Assembly (NCBI GenBank): GCA_002254285.1
Contig: NIUZ01000011.1
Location: 1 to 17,390, forward strand
DNA length: 17,390 bases
Direction of reading: 5' to 3'
From: Bacteroidetes bacterium 4572_112
Lineage (GTDB): Bacteria; Bacteroidota; Bacteroidia; Bacteroidales; UBA1556
Part shown: one piece after another, positions 1 through 7,322 of the stretch
Layout: each line of letters opens with the position of its first letter
Numbering within the stretch: position 1 is the stretch's first letter
The notes under the pieces: generated by a model
What the model was told of the DNA's origin: nothing
What the model saw: the letters and a program-made list of their open reading frames with translations, nothing else
The model's database searches: none
Translations under genes and position numbers: made by a program

Positions 1-2
1 GT

Positions 3-1997
3 ACTAGTACCGATTGGAATACTGCGTCTAATTGGTCTAATGGATCTGTTCCTACTTCTTCTGATAATGTAATAATACCTTCAGCTCCGGCTAATCAACC
101 CCATGTATTGAATGGCGGTGATGCAGAGTGTAATGATTTAACAATTGAGTCTGGTGCTAGCCTTACTTATGATAATGGAATAAATTCTGCCGGTATATAT
201 GGTGATATTATTAATGAAGGGAGCTTTATTGTAAATGCGAGTTACTTAATTGACCTTTATGGAACAAATAATGTAATTAAAGGAAATGGTGATTTTACAT
301 TGGGTAAATTCGAACCTTGGGGTACAGGGCAGGTATATACAATAGAAAATAATATTAATCTCCATTCATTTACCTTATATGATAATAGCACTTTAAATAT
401 TGGAGATTATAATTTAGAATGTAGTAGTAATTTTAATGGTAATACAAATTCAACCTTAAATATAGGGAGTGGTAGCCTATCTGTAGGTGGAACAGTTACA
501 CTTGATGGAACTTTTACTCCAGGAACAGGCACCTTCTATTATTCAGGTAGTAATTCACAATCTATTATAAATAAAACATACTATCATTTAAAAATAAAAA
601 TATCCTCAGGTACTAGAACTCTTAATAATGTATCTACAAATTGCAAAACATTGGAAATAGTAGGTAGTGGTACTGCTGCTCTAGCTTCCAGTATTGATAT
701 TGAAGATAACTATATTATTGAAGCAGGTTGTACTATTGATATGAATGGTAAGGATATTAATTTGGAAGGAGATTGGACAAATAATGGAACACTAATTTCG
801 GGTACTCAAACAGTTACTTTTGACGGAAAAGGATCTTCGCATATATATGGTAATTCTGACTTTTATAACCTTACGGTAAATAAATCCACTGGTGATGTTT
901 ATTCCAATGGTTCTAATCATATTAAGAATATTCTTGCTTTAACAAAAGGAGTTATACAATCTAATTCTAATACTTCAATAATACTTGATGCGGGAGCTAG
1001 TTATAGTGGTGGTACAGGTGTTAGTAGTTTTGTGAATGGCCCTATGCGTAAAGATGGTAATACTAATTTTAAATTTCCAATTGGAGGTTTTAGGAAATTT
1101 GCACCATGCGAAATTACAAATTTGTCAGCTTCGACACAGTTTGTTGCAGAATATAAGAAATCAGGATCTGAAAATAATGTATCTCTTATTGCTCCATTAA
1201 CAAAAGTAAGTGATAATGAATATTGGAAAATTACTCCTTCTTCAGCAGTTACTTCTGATGTAACGCTATATTGGCTTGATGGTAGTTGGAGTGGAATAGG
1301 TGATTTGGGCGATTTACGCCTGGCTCACTATAATGGTAGTGCTTGGGAAGAGTTAAGTGGTGCTACCACAAGTGGAAGCACTTCTAGCGGAACTATAACA
1401 AAGGCTGGCGTAAGCTCTTTTAGCTCATTTACACTTGGTACTACTGATAATACAACAAATACATTACCAGTAAGCTTGATATCATTTGATGCTAAAAAAG
1501 TGGATAATACAGCTCTATTGGAATGGCAAACTGCTTCAGAAATAAATAATGATTATTTTATTATTCAAAGAAGTGCAAATGGAATCGAAATAGAGGATAT
1601 TGCTAGAGTATATGGTAATGGAAATAGTAATGTATTGCTTTCATATAATTTTGTTGATAATAACCCTCCTTCAGGGACTGTATATTATAGATTGAAGCAA
1701 GTTGATTATGATGGTAAATATGAGATTTTTAATTGGAAAATGCTTGATTTTTCTGGAGACGATTATATAAATATATATCCAAATCCAAATACTAATGGAG
1801 TGTTACATATTGCTAGTAATATTGCTAGTAATGCCACTGTGGAAGTCTACTCTATGGAAGGAAAATTAGTAAAAGCTCTAAATCTGGATATTTATTCTGG
1901 TGAAATAAGTATAAAGCATAATCTTAAAAATGGTTGTTACTTTATAAAAATATATCATGATAATCTAGTGGAAACACAAAAACTTATTGTTCAATAA
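3..1997 (+). CDS. T9SS-sorted surface/secreted protein, C-terminal part (5' end outside window)
   Basis: The reading frame is open from the first complete codon at position 3, so the gene starts upstream of the window; 664 residues are visible. The first visible residues (DWNTASNWSNGSVPTSSDNV) belong to the repeat-rich extracellular region common in Bacteroidota adhesin-like proteins. The middle is rich in Gly, Ser, Thr and Asn with beta-solenoid-like phrases (TLNIG, TVTLDGTF, TVTFDG). From about 1465 a segment starting LPVSLISF leads into a fibronectin-like LEWQTASE region. The last 75 or so residues (IYPNPNTNG ... GCYFIKI) match the type A sorting domain used by the type IX secretion system (established family knowledge). 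The product is therefore predicted to cross the outer membrane and be released or anchored at the surface. The ligand or substrate is unknown and no catalytic motif was seen. A perfect in-frame 12-bp duplication lies in the sorting domain. Confidence 0.9.
   Translation, partial: TSTDWNTASNWSNGSVPTSSDNVIIPSAPANQPHVLNGGDAECNDLTIESGASLTYDNGINSAGIYGDIINEGSFIVNASYLIDLYGTNNVIKGNGDFTLGKFEPWGTGQVYTIENNINLHSFTLYDNSTLNIGDYNLECSSNFNGNTNSTLNIGSGSLSVGGTVTLDGTFTPGTGTFYYSGSNSQSIINKTYYHLKIKISSGTRTLNNVSTNCKTLEIVGSGTAALASSIDIEDNYIIEAGCTIDMNGKDINLEGDWTNNGTLISGTQTVTFDGKGSSHIYGNSDFYNLTVNKSTGDVYSNGSNHIKNILALTKGVIQSNSNTSIILDAGASYSGGTGVSSFVNGPMRKDGNTNFKFPIGGFRKFAPCEITNLSASTQFVAEYKKSGSENNVSLIAPLTKVSDNEYWKITPSSAVTSDVTLYWLDGSWSGIGDLGDLRLAHYNGSAWEELSGATTSGSTSSGTITKAGVSSFSSFTLGTTDNTTNTLPVSLISFDAKKVDNTALLEWQTASEINNDYFIIQRSANGIEIEDIARVYGNGNSNVLLSYNFVDNNPPSGTVYYRLKQVDYDGKYEIFNWKMLDFSGDDYINIYPNPNTNGVLHIASNIASNATVEVYSMEGKLVKALNLDIYSGEISIKHNLKNGCYFIKIYHDNLVETQKLIVQ
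1809..1832 (+). repeat. 12-bp tandem duplication inside the sorting domain
   Basis: The 12-mer ATTGCTAGTAAT occurs twice in direct succession, adding four residues so that IASN is repeated (HIASNIASNAT). It keeps the frame and lies in a loop-like part of the T9SS C-terminal domain. It looks like a recent slippage duplication. Confidence 0.8.
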
Positions 1998-2016
1998 GTA
2001 ATTACACCTTGTGCAG

Positions 2017-2064
2017 AACAAAAAGCTCTATCAATATTTTCTATTATTGATAGAGCTTTTTGTT
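2017..2064 (+). terminator. Strong intrinsic terminator after the T9SS protein gene
   Basis: A perfect 20-bp inverted repeat (2017-2036 with 2045-2064) encloses the 8-nt loop TTTTCTAT, about 20 bp after the stop codon. The right arm contains a five-T run and the sequence after it is T-rich. The A/T tracts on both arms would let it act in either direction. It isolates the upstream gene from the kinase gene that follows. Confidence 0.9.
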
Positions 2065-2140
2065 ATTTTATTTTATTTCAAAAAATAGTTTATTTGAGCC
2101 TTTTTTGGATTAATTTCGTATTATCAATTAAGACTTTATT

Positions 2141-3067
2141 ATGAGAAAAATTTACACAGTAGGAGAAGCAATTTACGATATTATTTTTGTAAATAATAAA
2201 CCTGTGGATGCCAAAGTTGGTGGTGCAATGATAAATTCATCTGTATCATTGGGTCGTTTGGGATTGCCAATTAACTATATTGGAGATACCGCAAAGGATG
2301 CTGTTGGCGAAATTATGCGCTCCTTTTTGATTGATAATAATGTAAATATAGATCATTTTGCATTCTACCCAGATAGTAAATCACGATTGGCTCTAGCTTT
2401 TCTCGATGATATAAATTCACCAAAATATTCTTTTTATAAAATTAATACTCCACAGAAAGTTCGACTTGATTTTCCAGAAATCAATAAGGATGATATTATT
2501 CTTTTTGGTTCTTTCTACGGCATAAAGGCTGAAGTACGTGGCGCTCTTGTCGATTTCTTGCTAGAGGCCAAGCGTAAGGATGCAATAATTCTTTATGATC
2601 CAAATTTTAGACCTAATCACAAATCATTATTGAGTACGGTGCTACCTTTTATTGAGGATAATATTCGTATTGCTGATTTAGTAAAGGCTTCTAACGAAGA
2701 TTTTGATTTGATTTTTGGTAGCAATACTTTTGATGAAGTATTAGAGAGGGTTGATAACCTACGTCCTAAGTCGTTAATTTATACTCGTAATGAGAATGGT
2801 ATAGATTGGACGCATAAGGGTCAGATGAAGCATTTTGATGTGCAGAAATTAGAGCCTGTTAGTGCAGTTGGCGCAGGAGATACTTTTAATGCTGGCTTGA
2901 TTTACTATATTTATAAAAACAATATCAGCAAAGATCAGCTAAAAACAATGGGCGAAGAGCAGTGGCATGAGATGCTTGCTACAGCTGATAGCTTTGCTGC
3001 CAATGTTTGTATGAGTACCGATAATTATATTTCTGAAGAATTTGCAAAGAGTATTATCGAGGGTTAA
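2141..3067 (+). CDS. PfkB/ribokinase-family carbohydrate kinase (fructokinase-like)
   Basis: The 308-residue product has the ribokinase-family layout. An N-terminal strand MRKIYTVGEAIYDIIF is followed by the sugar-binding GGAMINSSVSLGRLG stretch (residues 27-41), DPNFRP (153-158) and the anion-hole/catalytic motif GAGDTFNAG (244-252), where D247 is the expected catalytic base. Length and motifs fit sugar kinases that phosphorylate fructose or a related sugar with ATP in the cytoplasm; the exact substrate cannot be read from sequence. The ATG at 2141 places the first family strand directly at the N-terminus. A weak -7-like TAATTTCG lies at 2111-2118. The gene stands alone. Its stop overlaps that of prmC on the opposite strand, so the two genes converge with no spacer. 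Confidence 0.9.
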   Translation: MRKIYTVGEAIYDIIFVNNKPVDAKVGGAMINSSVSLGRLGLPINYIGDTAKDAVGEIMRSFLIDNNVNIDHFAFYPDSKSRLALAFLDDINSPKYSFYKINTPQKVRLDFPEINKDDIILFGSFYGIKAEVRGALVDFLLEAKRKDAIILYDPNFRPNHKSLLSTVLPFIEDNIRIADLVKASNEDFDLIFGSNTFDEVLERVDNLRPKSLIYTRNENGIDWTHKGQMKHFDVQKLEPVSAVGAGDTFNAGLIYYIYKNNISKDQLKTMGEEQWHEMLATADSFAANVCMSTDNYISEEFAKSIIEG

Positions 3068-3927
3068 TATACGTGAATGAATCTGGCATTATCTCTGAAA
3101 TCAATAATTATTTCAGAGATATTAAATTCATTGCGAAATAGCTCGGCTGTTTCTTCGGCCAAATACTCATTAATTTCTAACCAAATGCTTCCTCCTTCAT
3201 TGAGGTGAGTTTTGGCGAATTGGGCAATGGCTTTATAAAAAATAAGAGGGTTATTGTTCTCCACAAATAGAGCTGTGTTTGGCTCAAAATCCAATACGTT
3301 TTTAGACATCAATTCTTTTTCTGAATTTTGAACATAAGGAGGATTGCTGATAATAATATCAAACTTAGGGAGCTTATTTCTTTCACTCTCATTTAAGAAA
3401 TCAACTTTCTTGAAATCAACTTCGGCATTATTTATTGCAGCATTTTCTTTAGCAGTTTTCAAAGCCTCTTCCGAAAAATCTATACCTATAACTTTTGCCT
3501 TCGTAATCTTTTGAATAGCAATAGCTATACAACCACTTCCACTTCCTATATCTATAATGCTTAAGTCTTTAGAGTTACTCTTGTTTATACTTTCTTCAAT
3601 TTTCATAACCAACTCCTCGGTTTCTGGGCGAGGGATTAGCGTATTTGGATTTACTTTTATGCGAAGGTCCAGAAACTCAGTTTCACCAATAATATATTGT
3701 ATTGGTTCATTCTGCAATAATCGCTTTACTCCAAAGTGTATGTCCAAAAGCTGACTTTCACTCACTCTTTTATTGAAGTGTAAGCTCACCTCATTAAAAG
3801 GAATATTTATATAATATGAAATAAGCTCGCGCAATAATTGATTAGAACTATTACTGTCGTATAATTCATTAAGCATTAGTTGGTAATGCTTAATTATATC
3901 AGATATTTTATTGCTACGAACTTTCAT
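3064..3927 (-). CDS. prmC: Peptide chain release factor N5-glutamine methyltransferase PrmC
   Basis: PrmC (HemK) uses S-adenosylmethionine to methylate the glutamine of the GGQ motif in release factors RF1 and RF2, which tunes translation termination. The 287-residue product has the usual length and layout. A helical N-terminal domain binds the release factor, followed by IPRPETEELV (98-107), the SAM-binding motif DIGSGSGCIAIAI (126-138) and the catalytic NPPY (195-198), the hallmark of amino-group methylation of Gln/Asn. The ATG at 3927 shares its A with the stop of the upstream ABC-F gene (TAATG), so the two are probably cotranscribed and translationally coupled. The stop overlaps that of the convergent sugar kinase gene. 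Identification rests on motifs and is strong. Confidence 0.95.
   Translation of the reverse strand: MKVRSNKISDIIKHYQLMLNELYDSNSSNQLLRELISYYINIPFNEVSLHFNKRVSESQLLDIHFGVKRLLQNEPIQYIIGETEFLDLRIKVNPNTLIPRPETEELVMKIEESINKSNSKDLSIIDIGSGSGCIAIAIQKITKAKVIGIDFSEEALKTAKENAAINNAEVDFKKVDFLNESERNKLPKFDIIISNPPYVQNSEKELMSKNVLDFEPNTALFVENNNPLIFYKAIAQFAKTHLNEGGSIWLEINEYLAEETAELFRNEFNISEIIIDFRDNARFIHVY
3091..3120 (+). other. Perfect hairpin at the pfkB/prmC convergence (possible terminator)
   Basis: The arms ATCTCTGAAAT (3091-3101) and ATTTCAGAGAT (3110-3120) form a perfect 11-bp inverted repeat around an 8-nt loop, 24 bp after the kinase stop codon. The hairpin lies inside the 3' coding end of prmC on the other strand. 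There is no long T run after it, so terminator function for the kinase transcript is only a possibility. Confidence 0.4.
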
Positions 3928-5564
3928 TATTTTGCAGTTTCCAAATCACGTAAATGTTCCATTTTCTTGCGCTCAAGAAATTCTGAAATTCCTTCGTGAT
4001 GTTCCTTAATTCTTTTGTTTCCAAACTCAAATACCTTATTTACCATGCCTGTAAGGAAATCTCTATCGTGAGAAACTAGAATCAATGTTCCGTCATAGTC
4101 CATCAGGGCTTGTTTAAGAATGTCTTTGGTGCGTATATCGAGGTGATTTGTAGGCTCATCAAGAATTAGTAGGTTCACAGGCTCAAGCAGTAGCTTTATC
4201 ATAGCTAATCGGGTACGCTCTCCACCCGATAGTACTTTTACTTTCTTGTCCAAATCGTCGCCACTAAACATAAATGCACCTAGTATATCTCTAAGTTTAT
4301 TTCTTATGCTTCCCTTGGCAATTTCGTCCACAGTGTCGAATACTGTTACGTTCTCTTCCAAAAGGCTAGCTTCGTTCTGCGCAAAATATCCTATCTTTAC
4401 ATTATGGCCAATTTTAAGCTCTCCATCAACATCTATTTGTCCCATAATAGCTTTTACAAGGGTAGATTTTCCTTCGCCATTTTTGCCAACAAAAGCTACT
4501 CGCTCACCTTGTAAAATGCTTATATCAGTTTTGCCAAATACCATATGTTCGCCATACGATTTTGATAGGCTTTCGGTGATTACAGGGTATTTGCCTGAGC
4601 GTGGCGATGGTGGAAACCGTAATCTTAATCTTGAAGTATCCACTTCGTCAATTTCAACAACCTTAAGCTTTTCGAGCATCTTTATTCTCGAATTTACCTG
4701 ATTTGTTTTAGAGTATGTTCCTCTAAACCTATCAATAAATGCTTGATTGTCGGCTATGAATTTCTTTTGCTCGTCATGAGCCTTTTGCTGATGCACACGA
4801 CGCTCCTTGCGGAGGTTTATATAACTGCTATAGTTTACTTTGTAATCGTGGATTGTTCCCATAGTTACTTCTATGGTACGGGTGGTGATTCTATCAATAA
4901 AAGCTCTATCGTGCGATATTACCATTACAGCTTTTGCGCTACTCACAAGAAAGTCCTCTAACCACTGTACCGATTCTATATCGAGGTGATTGGTAGGCTC
5001 ATCGAGTAAAATAAGGTCAGGGTCTTGAAGTAGGATTTTTGCAAGCTCAATACGCATACGCCATCCTCCGCTAAACTCACCGCAGGGGCGATCGAAATCA
5101 GCTCTTTCAAAACCCAAGCCCAAAAGTACTTTCTCTGCCTCGGCATCGTAATTAATCTCTGCCTGAGAGTACATTTTCTCGCTTAATTCGGATACTTGCT
5201 CAATAATTGCATAATATTCGTCAGATTCGTAGTCGGTGCGTGTGCTAAGCTGATTGTTTAGCTCATCCATGGTTTTCTGCATCTCTAATCTTTCAGAAAA
5301 TGCTTGCAAACTCTCCTCAAAAACACTTCTATTGCTTTCTTCCATCAAGTGCTGAGGTAGATAAGAAATAATAGCGTCCTTTGGTGCGGCGATTACTCCT
5401 CGCGATGCTTGCTGAACTCCTGCTATTATTTTTAATAAAGTAGATTTACCTGCTCCATTTTTACCCATCAACGCTATTCTATCGGTTTTGTTTACAACAA
5501 AATTTATATCCTTGAAAAGTGTTGTGCCACTGAACTCTACTGCTAATCCTTCTATCGAAATCAT
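3927..5564 (-). CDS. ABC-F family ATPase (ribosome-associated, two ATP-binding domains)
   Basis: This is a soluble 545-residue protein with two tandem ABC domains and no membrane segments, the ABC-F layout. Domain 1 has Walker A GKNGAGKST (34-42), signature FSGGW (164-168), Walker B LILLDEP with E189, and H-loop H218. Domain 2 has GKNGEGKST (360-368), signature LSGGE (445-449), Walker B LLILDEPTNHLD with E470, and H499. The linker (about 250-305, containing RFRGTYSKTNQVNSRIKML) is the basic helical arm that reaches the ribosomal P-site tRNA in this family. ABC-F proteins bind the ribosomal E site and resolve stalled or drug-blocked ribosomes; this one looks like a housekeeping type, and the subclass (YbiT-, EttA- or Uup-like) was not resolved. 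Both catalytic glutamates are present. It is first in an operon with prmC, preceded by a TACCTTTG element 28 bp upstream. Confidence 0.93.
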   Translation of the reverse strand: MISIEGLAVEFSGTTLFKDINFVVNKTDRIALMGKNGAGKSTLLKIIAGVQQASRGVIAAPKDAIISYLPQHLMEESNRSVFEESLQAFSERLEMQKTMDELNNQLSTRTDYESDEYYAIIEQVSELSEKMYSQAEINYDAEAEKVLLGLGFERADFDRPCGEFSGGWRMRIELAKILLQDPDLILLDEPTNHLDIESVQWLEDFLVSSAKAVMVISHDRAFIDRITTRTIEVTMGTIHDYKVNYSSYINLRKERRVHQQKAHDEQKKFIADNQAFIDRFRGTYSKTNQVNSRIKMLEKLKVVEIDEVDTSRLRLRFPPSPRSGKYPVITESLSKSYGEHMVFGKTDISILQGERVAFVGKNGEGKSTLVKAIMGQIDVDGELKIGHNVKIGYFAQNEASLLEENVTVFDTVDEIAKGSIRNKLRDILGAFMFSGDDLDKKVKVLSGGERTRLAMIKLLLEPVNLLILDEPTNHLDIRTKDILKQALMDYDGTLILVSHDRDFLTGMVNKVFEFGNKRIKEHHEGISEFLERKKMEHLRDLETAK

Positions 5565-5591
5565 TAATTATATTCTTTGAATTTTGAGCGG

Positions 5592-5599
5592 CAAAGGTA
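5592..5599 (-). promoter_or_regulatory. Bacteroidota -7 promoter element for the ABC-F/prmC operon
   Basis: On the minus strand this reads TACCTTTG, a full match to TAnnTTTG. It predicts a start about 5 nt downstream and a leader of roughly 20-25 nt before the ATG at 5564. The nearest upstream TTG is 26 nt away, too far for a standard -33 element. Confidence 0.6.
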
Positions 5600-5630
5600 T
5601 TGTTTTTTGTTTTAGTCTTATTGTTCAATT

Positions 5631-7076
5631 CTAGAGTTTAACAAATAAATCTTCCATCACTACTTCAGAGTTAATTTCTTCAAAATAGTACTCGTTTTTT
5701 ATCGCAGGAAACGTCGAAATTAATGTGGTTACAACGGATTTCTTTGTTTTGCTAATATGCTCAAATATTGCTCTTCGTTGTCGCAATTTGCTACTATAAT
5801 CCTTGGTAATAATAAACTCCTTTTCTGTATATTTTGCTTCGCATAGGTTTACTATACCATCTTTTCTGTTTATAAGCATATCTATTTGCGTGCCTGCAAA
5901 CTCCTTATCGCCAGCATGTCGCCACGACGATATTTCGGTATAAGTTCCTGTTAGCCCTAGCTTATTAAGTATTTGTTGGCTATGTAGTATACAAATGTTT
6001 TCGTAAGCATAACCACTCCATGATTTAAAGCTGCTTGTATTCGAAATTTTCTGCCATCTGTTTTTGTCAGTTGTAACATTAGCTTTTATGAACTTAATAT
6101 AAAAAAGAGAGTACAGATCAATTAGCTTATAAATAGTGTCCTTTTTCTTTTTATTAAAAGGTAGCTGCTTTACAATAAAACCACTTTCAAAAAGGTCAGT
6201 TATAGCTCTTGTTAGAATGCCTCCGTCACCAAGCTTAGATTTCTGTATTAGCATAGCTCTATTCAACCCATTTGGTGCTGCTGCCAAGGCTTCAATTATG
6301 CGCATATGTTTATCTGCATTTTTAAATAAGGAGTAATAAAGCTGCTCATACTCATTAGATAATAGTCCTGTTGGCCTAAAACAAAGTTCGTCTATCAATT
6401 GTTCGGCACTTTTGCCAGTGGTAAGTTCATTGAGGTAAAATGGAATCCCTCCCATTACCATATATAATTGTATAATGTGATATCGTGATAGCTTTATCTT
6501 TTTATGCTTAAGTAAAGCTTCAGTTTCTTGTAAGGTAAAAGGTTCTAGCTTTATTCTGTCAGTAATTCGGTTGTGTAGTCCGCCTTTAGATTTCATGAGT
6601 TTACGTTGCATCCATGATGCTGCAGAGCCGCATACAATAAGTATCACATGGTCCATTTGAGATATATGCTGATTCCATAAATATTCCAATGCGGTAATAA
6701 AACCCGATTTAGGCCTGTCAAGCCATGGCAGTTCGTCAATAAATACGACGGTTTTCTTTTTGTTGTCCTTTAATGTATATAGGTAGTCGGCCAAATATGC
6801 AAAGGCTGTGTTCCAATCTTTAGGTTTACTAGTTTCTTTTTTGCCATTTGTTCTGCTAATGTATTCTCTGAAGAAGTTGCTAAGCTGGTTTCTGGTGCTT
6901 TCTTCGAAGGAGCCCGTAAAAGCAAACTGAATATGCTGCTTAAAATATTCGCGAATAAGAAAAGTTTTTCCTACTCTACGTCTTCCATACATTGCCATAA
7001 ATTTTGGCTCACTAGAGTTTAGTAGTTTGTCAAAAACTTGTATCTCACTATCTCTGCCTAATATTTTAGTGTCCAT
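5631..7076 (-). CDS. AAA+ ATPase with C-terminal PD-(D/E)XK nuclease-like domain (Arch_ATPase/DUF234 type)
   Basis: The 481-residue product starts with an ATPase domain of the archaeal-ATPase STAND-like family. Walker A is YGRRRVGKTFL (30-40), Walker B VVFIDELPWLD (110-120), and a sensor-1-like strand ILIVCGSAASWM spans 145-156. A winged-helix-like region follows at about 250-330 (MRIIEALAAAPNGLNRAML). The C-terminal part has GYAYENIC (355-362), then QIDMLI with D399 and CEAKY with E413 and K415. This D-x13-E-x-K spacing is the PD-(D/E)XK nuclease pattern, as in DUF234 domains of the same family. All visible catalytic residues are intact, so ATP hydrolysis and DNA cleavage are both possible. 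The biological role of the family is not established. It is a single gene, divergent from 7323-8075, with repeats over its promoter. Start ATG 7076 lies 24 bp from a clear -7 element. Confidence 0.85.
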   Translation of the reverse strand: MDTKILGRDSEIQVFDKLLNSSEPKFMAMYGRRRVGKTFLIREYFKQHIQFAFTGSFEESTRNQLSNFFREYISRTNGKKETSKPKDWNTAFAYLADYLYTLKDNKKKTVVFIDELPWLDRPKSGFITALEYLWNQHISQMDHVILIVCGSAASWMQRKLMKSKGGLHNRITDRIKLEPFTLQETEALLKHKKIKLSRYHIIQLYMVMGGIPFYLNELTTGKSAEQLIDELCFRPTGLLSNEYEQLYYSLFKNADKHMRIIEALAAAPNGLNRAMLIQKSKLGDGGILTRAITDLFESGFIVKQLPFNKKKKDTIYKLIDLYSLFYIKFIKANVTTDKNRWQKISNTSSFKSWSGYAYENICILHSQQILNKLGLTGTYTEISSWRHAGDKEFAGTQIDMLINRKDGIVNLCEAKYTEKEFIITKDYSSKLRQRRAIFEHISKTKKSVVTTLISTFPAIKNEYYFEEINSEVVMEDLFVKL

Positions 7077-7100
7077 TTTGTAATACTATATAAATCAGTA

Positions 7101-7108
7101 CAAAGATA
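7101..7108 (-). promoter_or_regulatory. -7 promoter element for the AAA+/nuclease gene
   Basis: On the minus strand it reads TATCTTTG, a full match to TAnnTTTG, predicting a leader of about 20 nt. No TTG is found at the -33 position; that place is occupied by the first AAGTGGAGAAATGTA repeat (7126-7140). A protein bound to the repeat would therefore touch or block this promoter. Confidence 0.6.
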
Positions 7109-7122
7109 CAATAAATATTGAT

Positions 7123-7230
7123 ATGAAGTGGAGAAATGTATCTAAAAAGTATAGATTTCTCCACTTTATATATTTATGAAGTGGAGGAATGTGCTAAATA
7201 GTACTACATTTCTCCACTTTATCGCTATTT
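7123..7230. repeat. Tandem duplicated palindrome (four AAGTGGAGAAATGT sites) in a divergent intergenic region
   Basis: Two imperfect direct repeats of about 54 bp (7123-7175 and 7176-7230) each contain an inverted repeat. Unit 1 has AAGTGGAGAAAT at 7127-adjacent position 7126-7137 and its complement ATTTCTCCACTT at 7155-7166. Unit 2 has AAGTGGAGGAATGT at 7179-7192 and ACATTTCTCCACTT at 7206-7219, a 14-bp pairing with one G-T type change. The four sites alternate in orientation and are well conserved, while the spacers between arms differ. This pattern suits a dimeric regulator operator or stable hairpins in a leader. It is too short and symmetrical for a CRISPR array. Confidence 0.85.
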
Positions 7231-7249
7231 AGTAGATTGTATTTAGTAG
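7225..7249. repeat. Short 14-nt-period direct repeat next to the palindromes
   Basis: TATTTAGTAG occurs at 7226-7235 and again at 7240-7249. The octamer CTATTTAG at 7225-7232 also pairs with CTAAATAG at 7194-7201 inside the second palindrome. This adds a further helical-phase repeat upstream of the plus-strand promoter at 7285. Confidence 0.65.
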
Positions 7250-7284
7250 GATTTATTCTTTAATTTACCCTCATTATTTATCCC

Positions 7285-7292
7285 TACTTTTG
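7285..7292 (+). promoter_or_regulatory. -7 promoter element for the gene at 7323
   Basis: TACTTTTG matches TAnnTTTG exactly and lies 30 bp before the ATG, predicting a leader of about 25 nt. The -33 place holds only a partial TTT (7264-7266). The repeats at 7123-7249 end about 35 bp upstream, where an activator or repressor would bind. Confidence 0.6.
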
Positions 7293-7322
7293 CAATAATT
7301 AATAATTGTAAAAATTGATAGA

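Noticed and set aside
108..110. TTG at 108 as the start of the T9SS protein gene
   Set aside because: The same frame is open and family-like (DWNTASNWSNG) from position 3, so the real start is outside the window.
4246..4701. Open frame antisense to the ABC-F gene (151 codons)
   Set aside because: It is fully inside the ABC-F coding region, on the opposite strand, with no family-like content; it is a shadow of a real gene.
7123..7230. CRISPR array
   Set aside because: Only four short sites, in alternating orientation, with unequal spacers (12-28 nt) and no cas genes nearby.
7077..7322. Insertion sequence or MITE explaining the palindromes
   Set aside because: No transposase, no flanking target-site duplication and no terminal repeats around the unit were seen; the sites sit over promoter positions.
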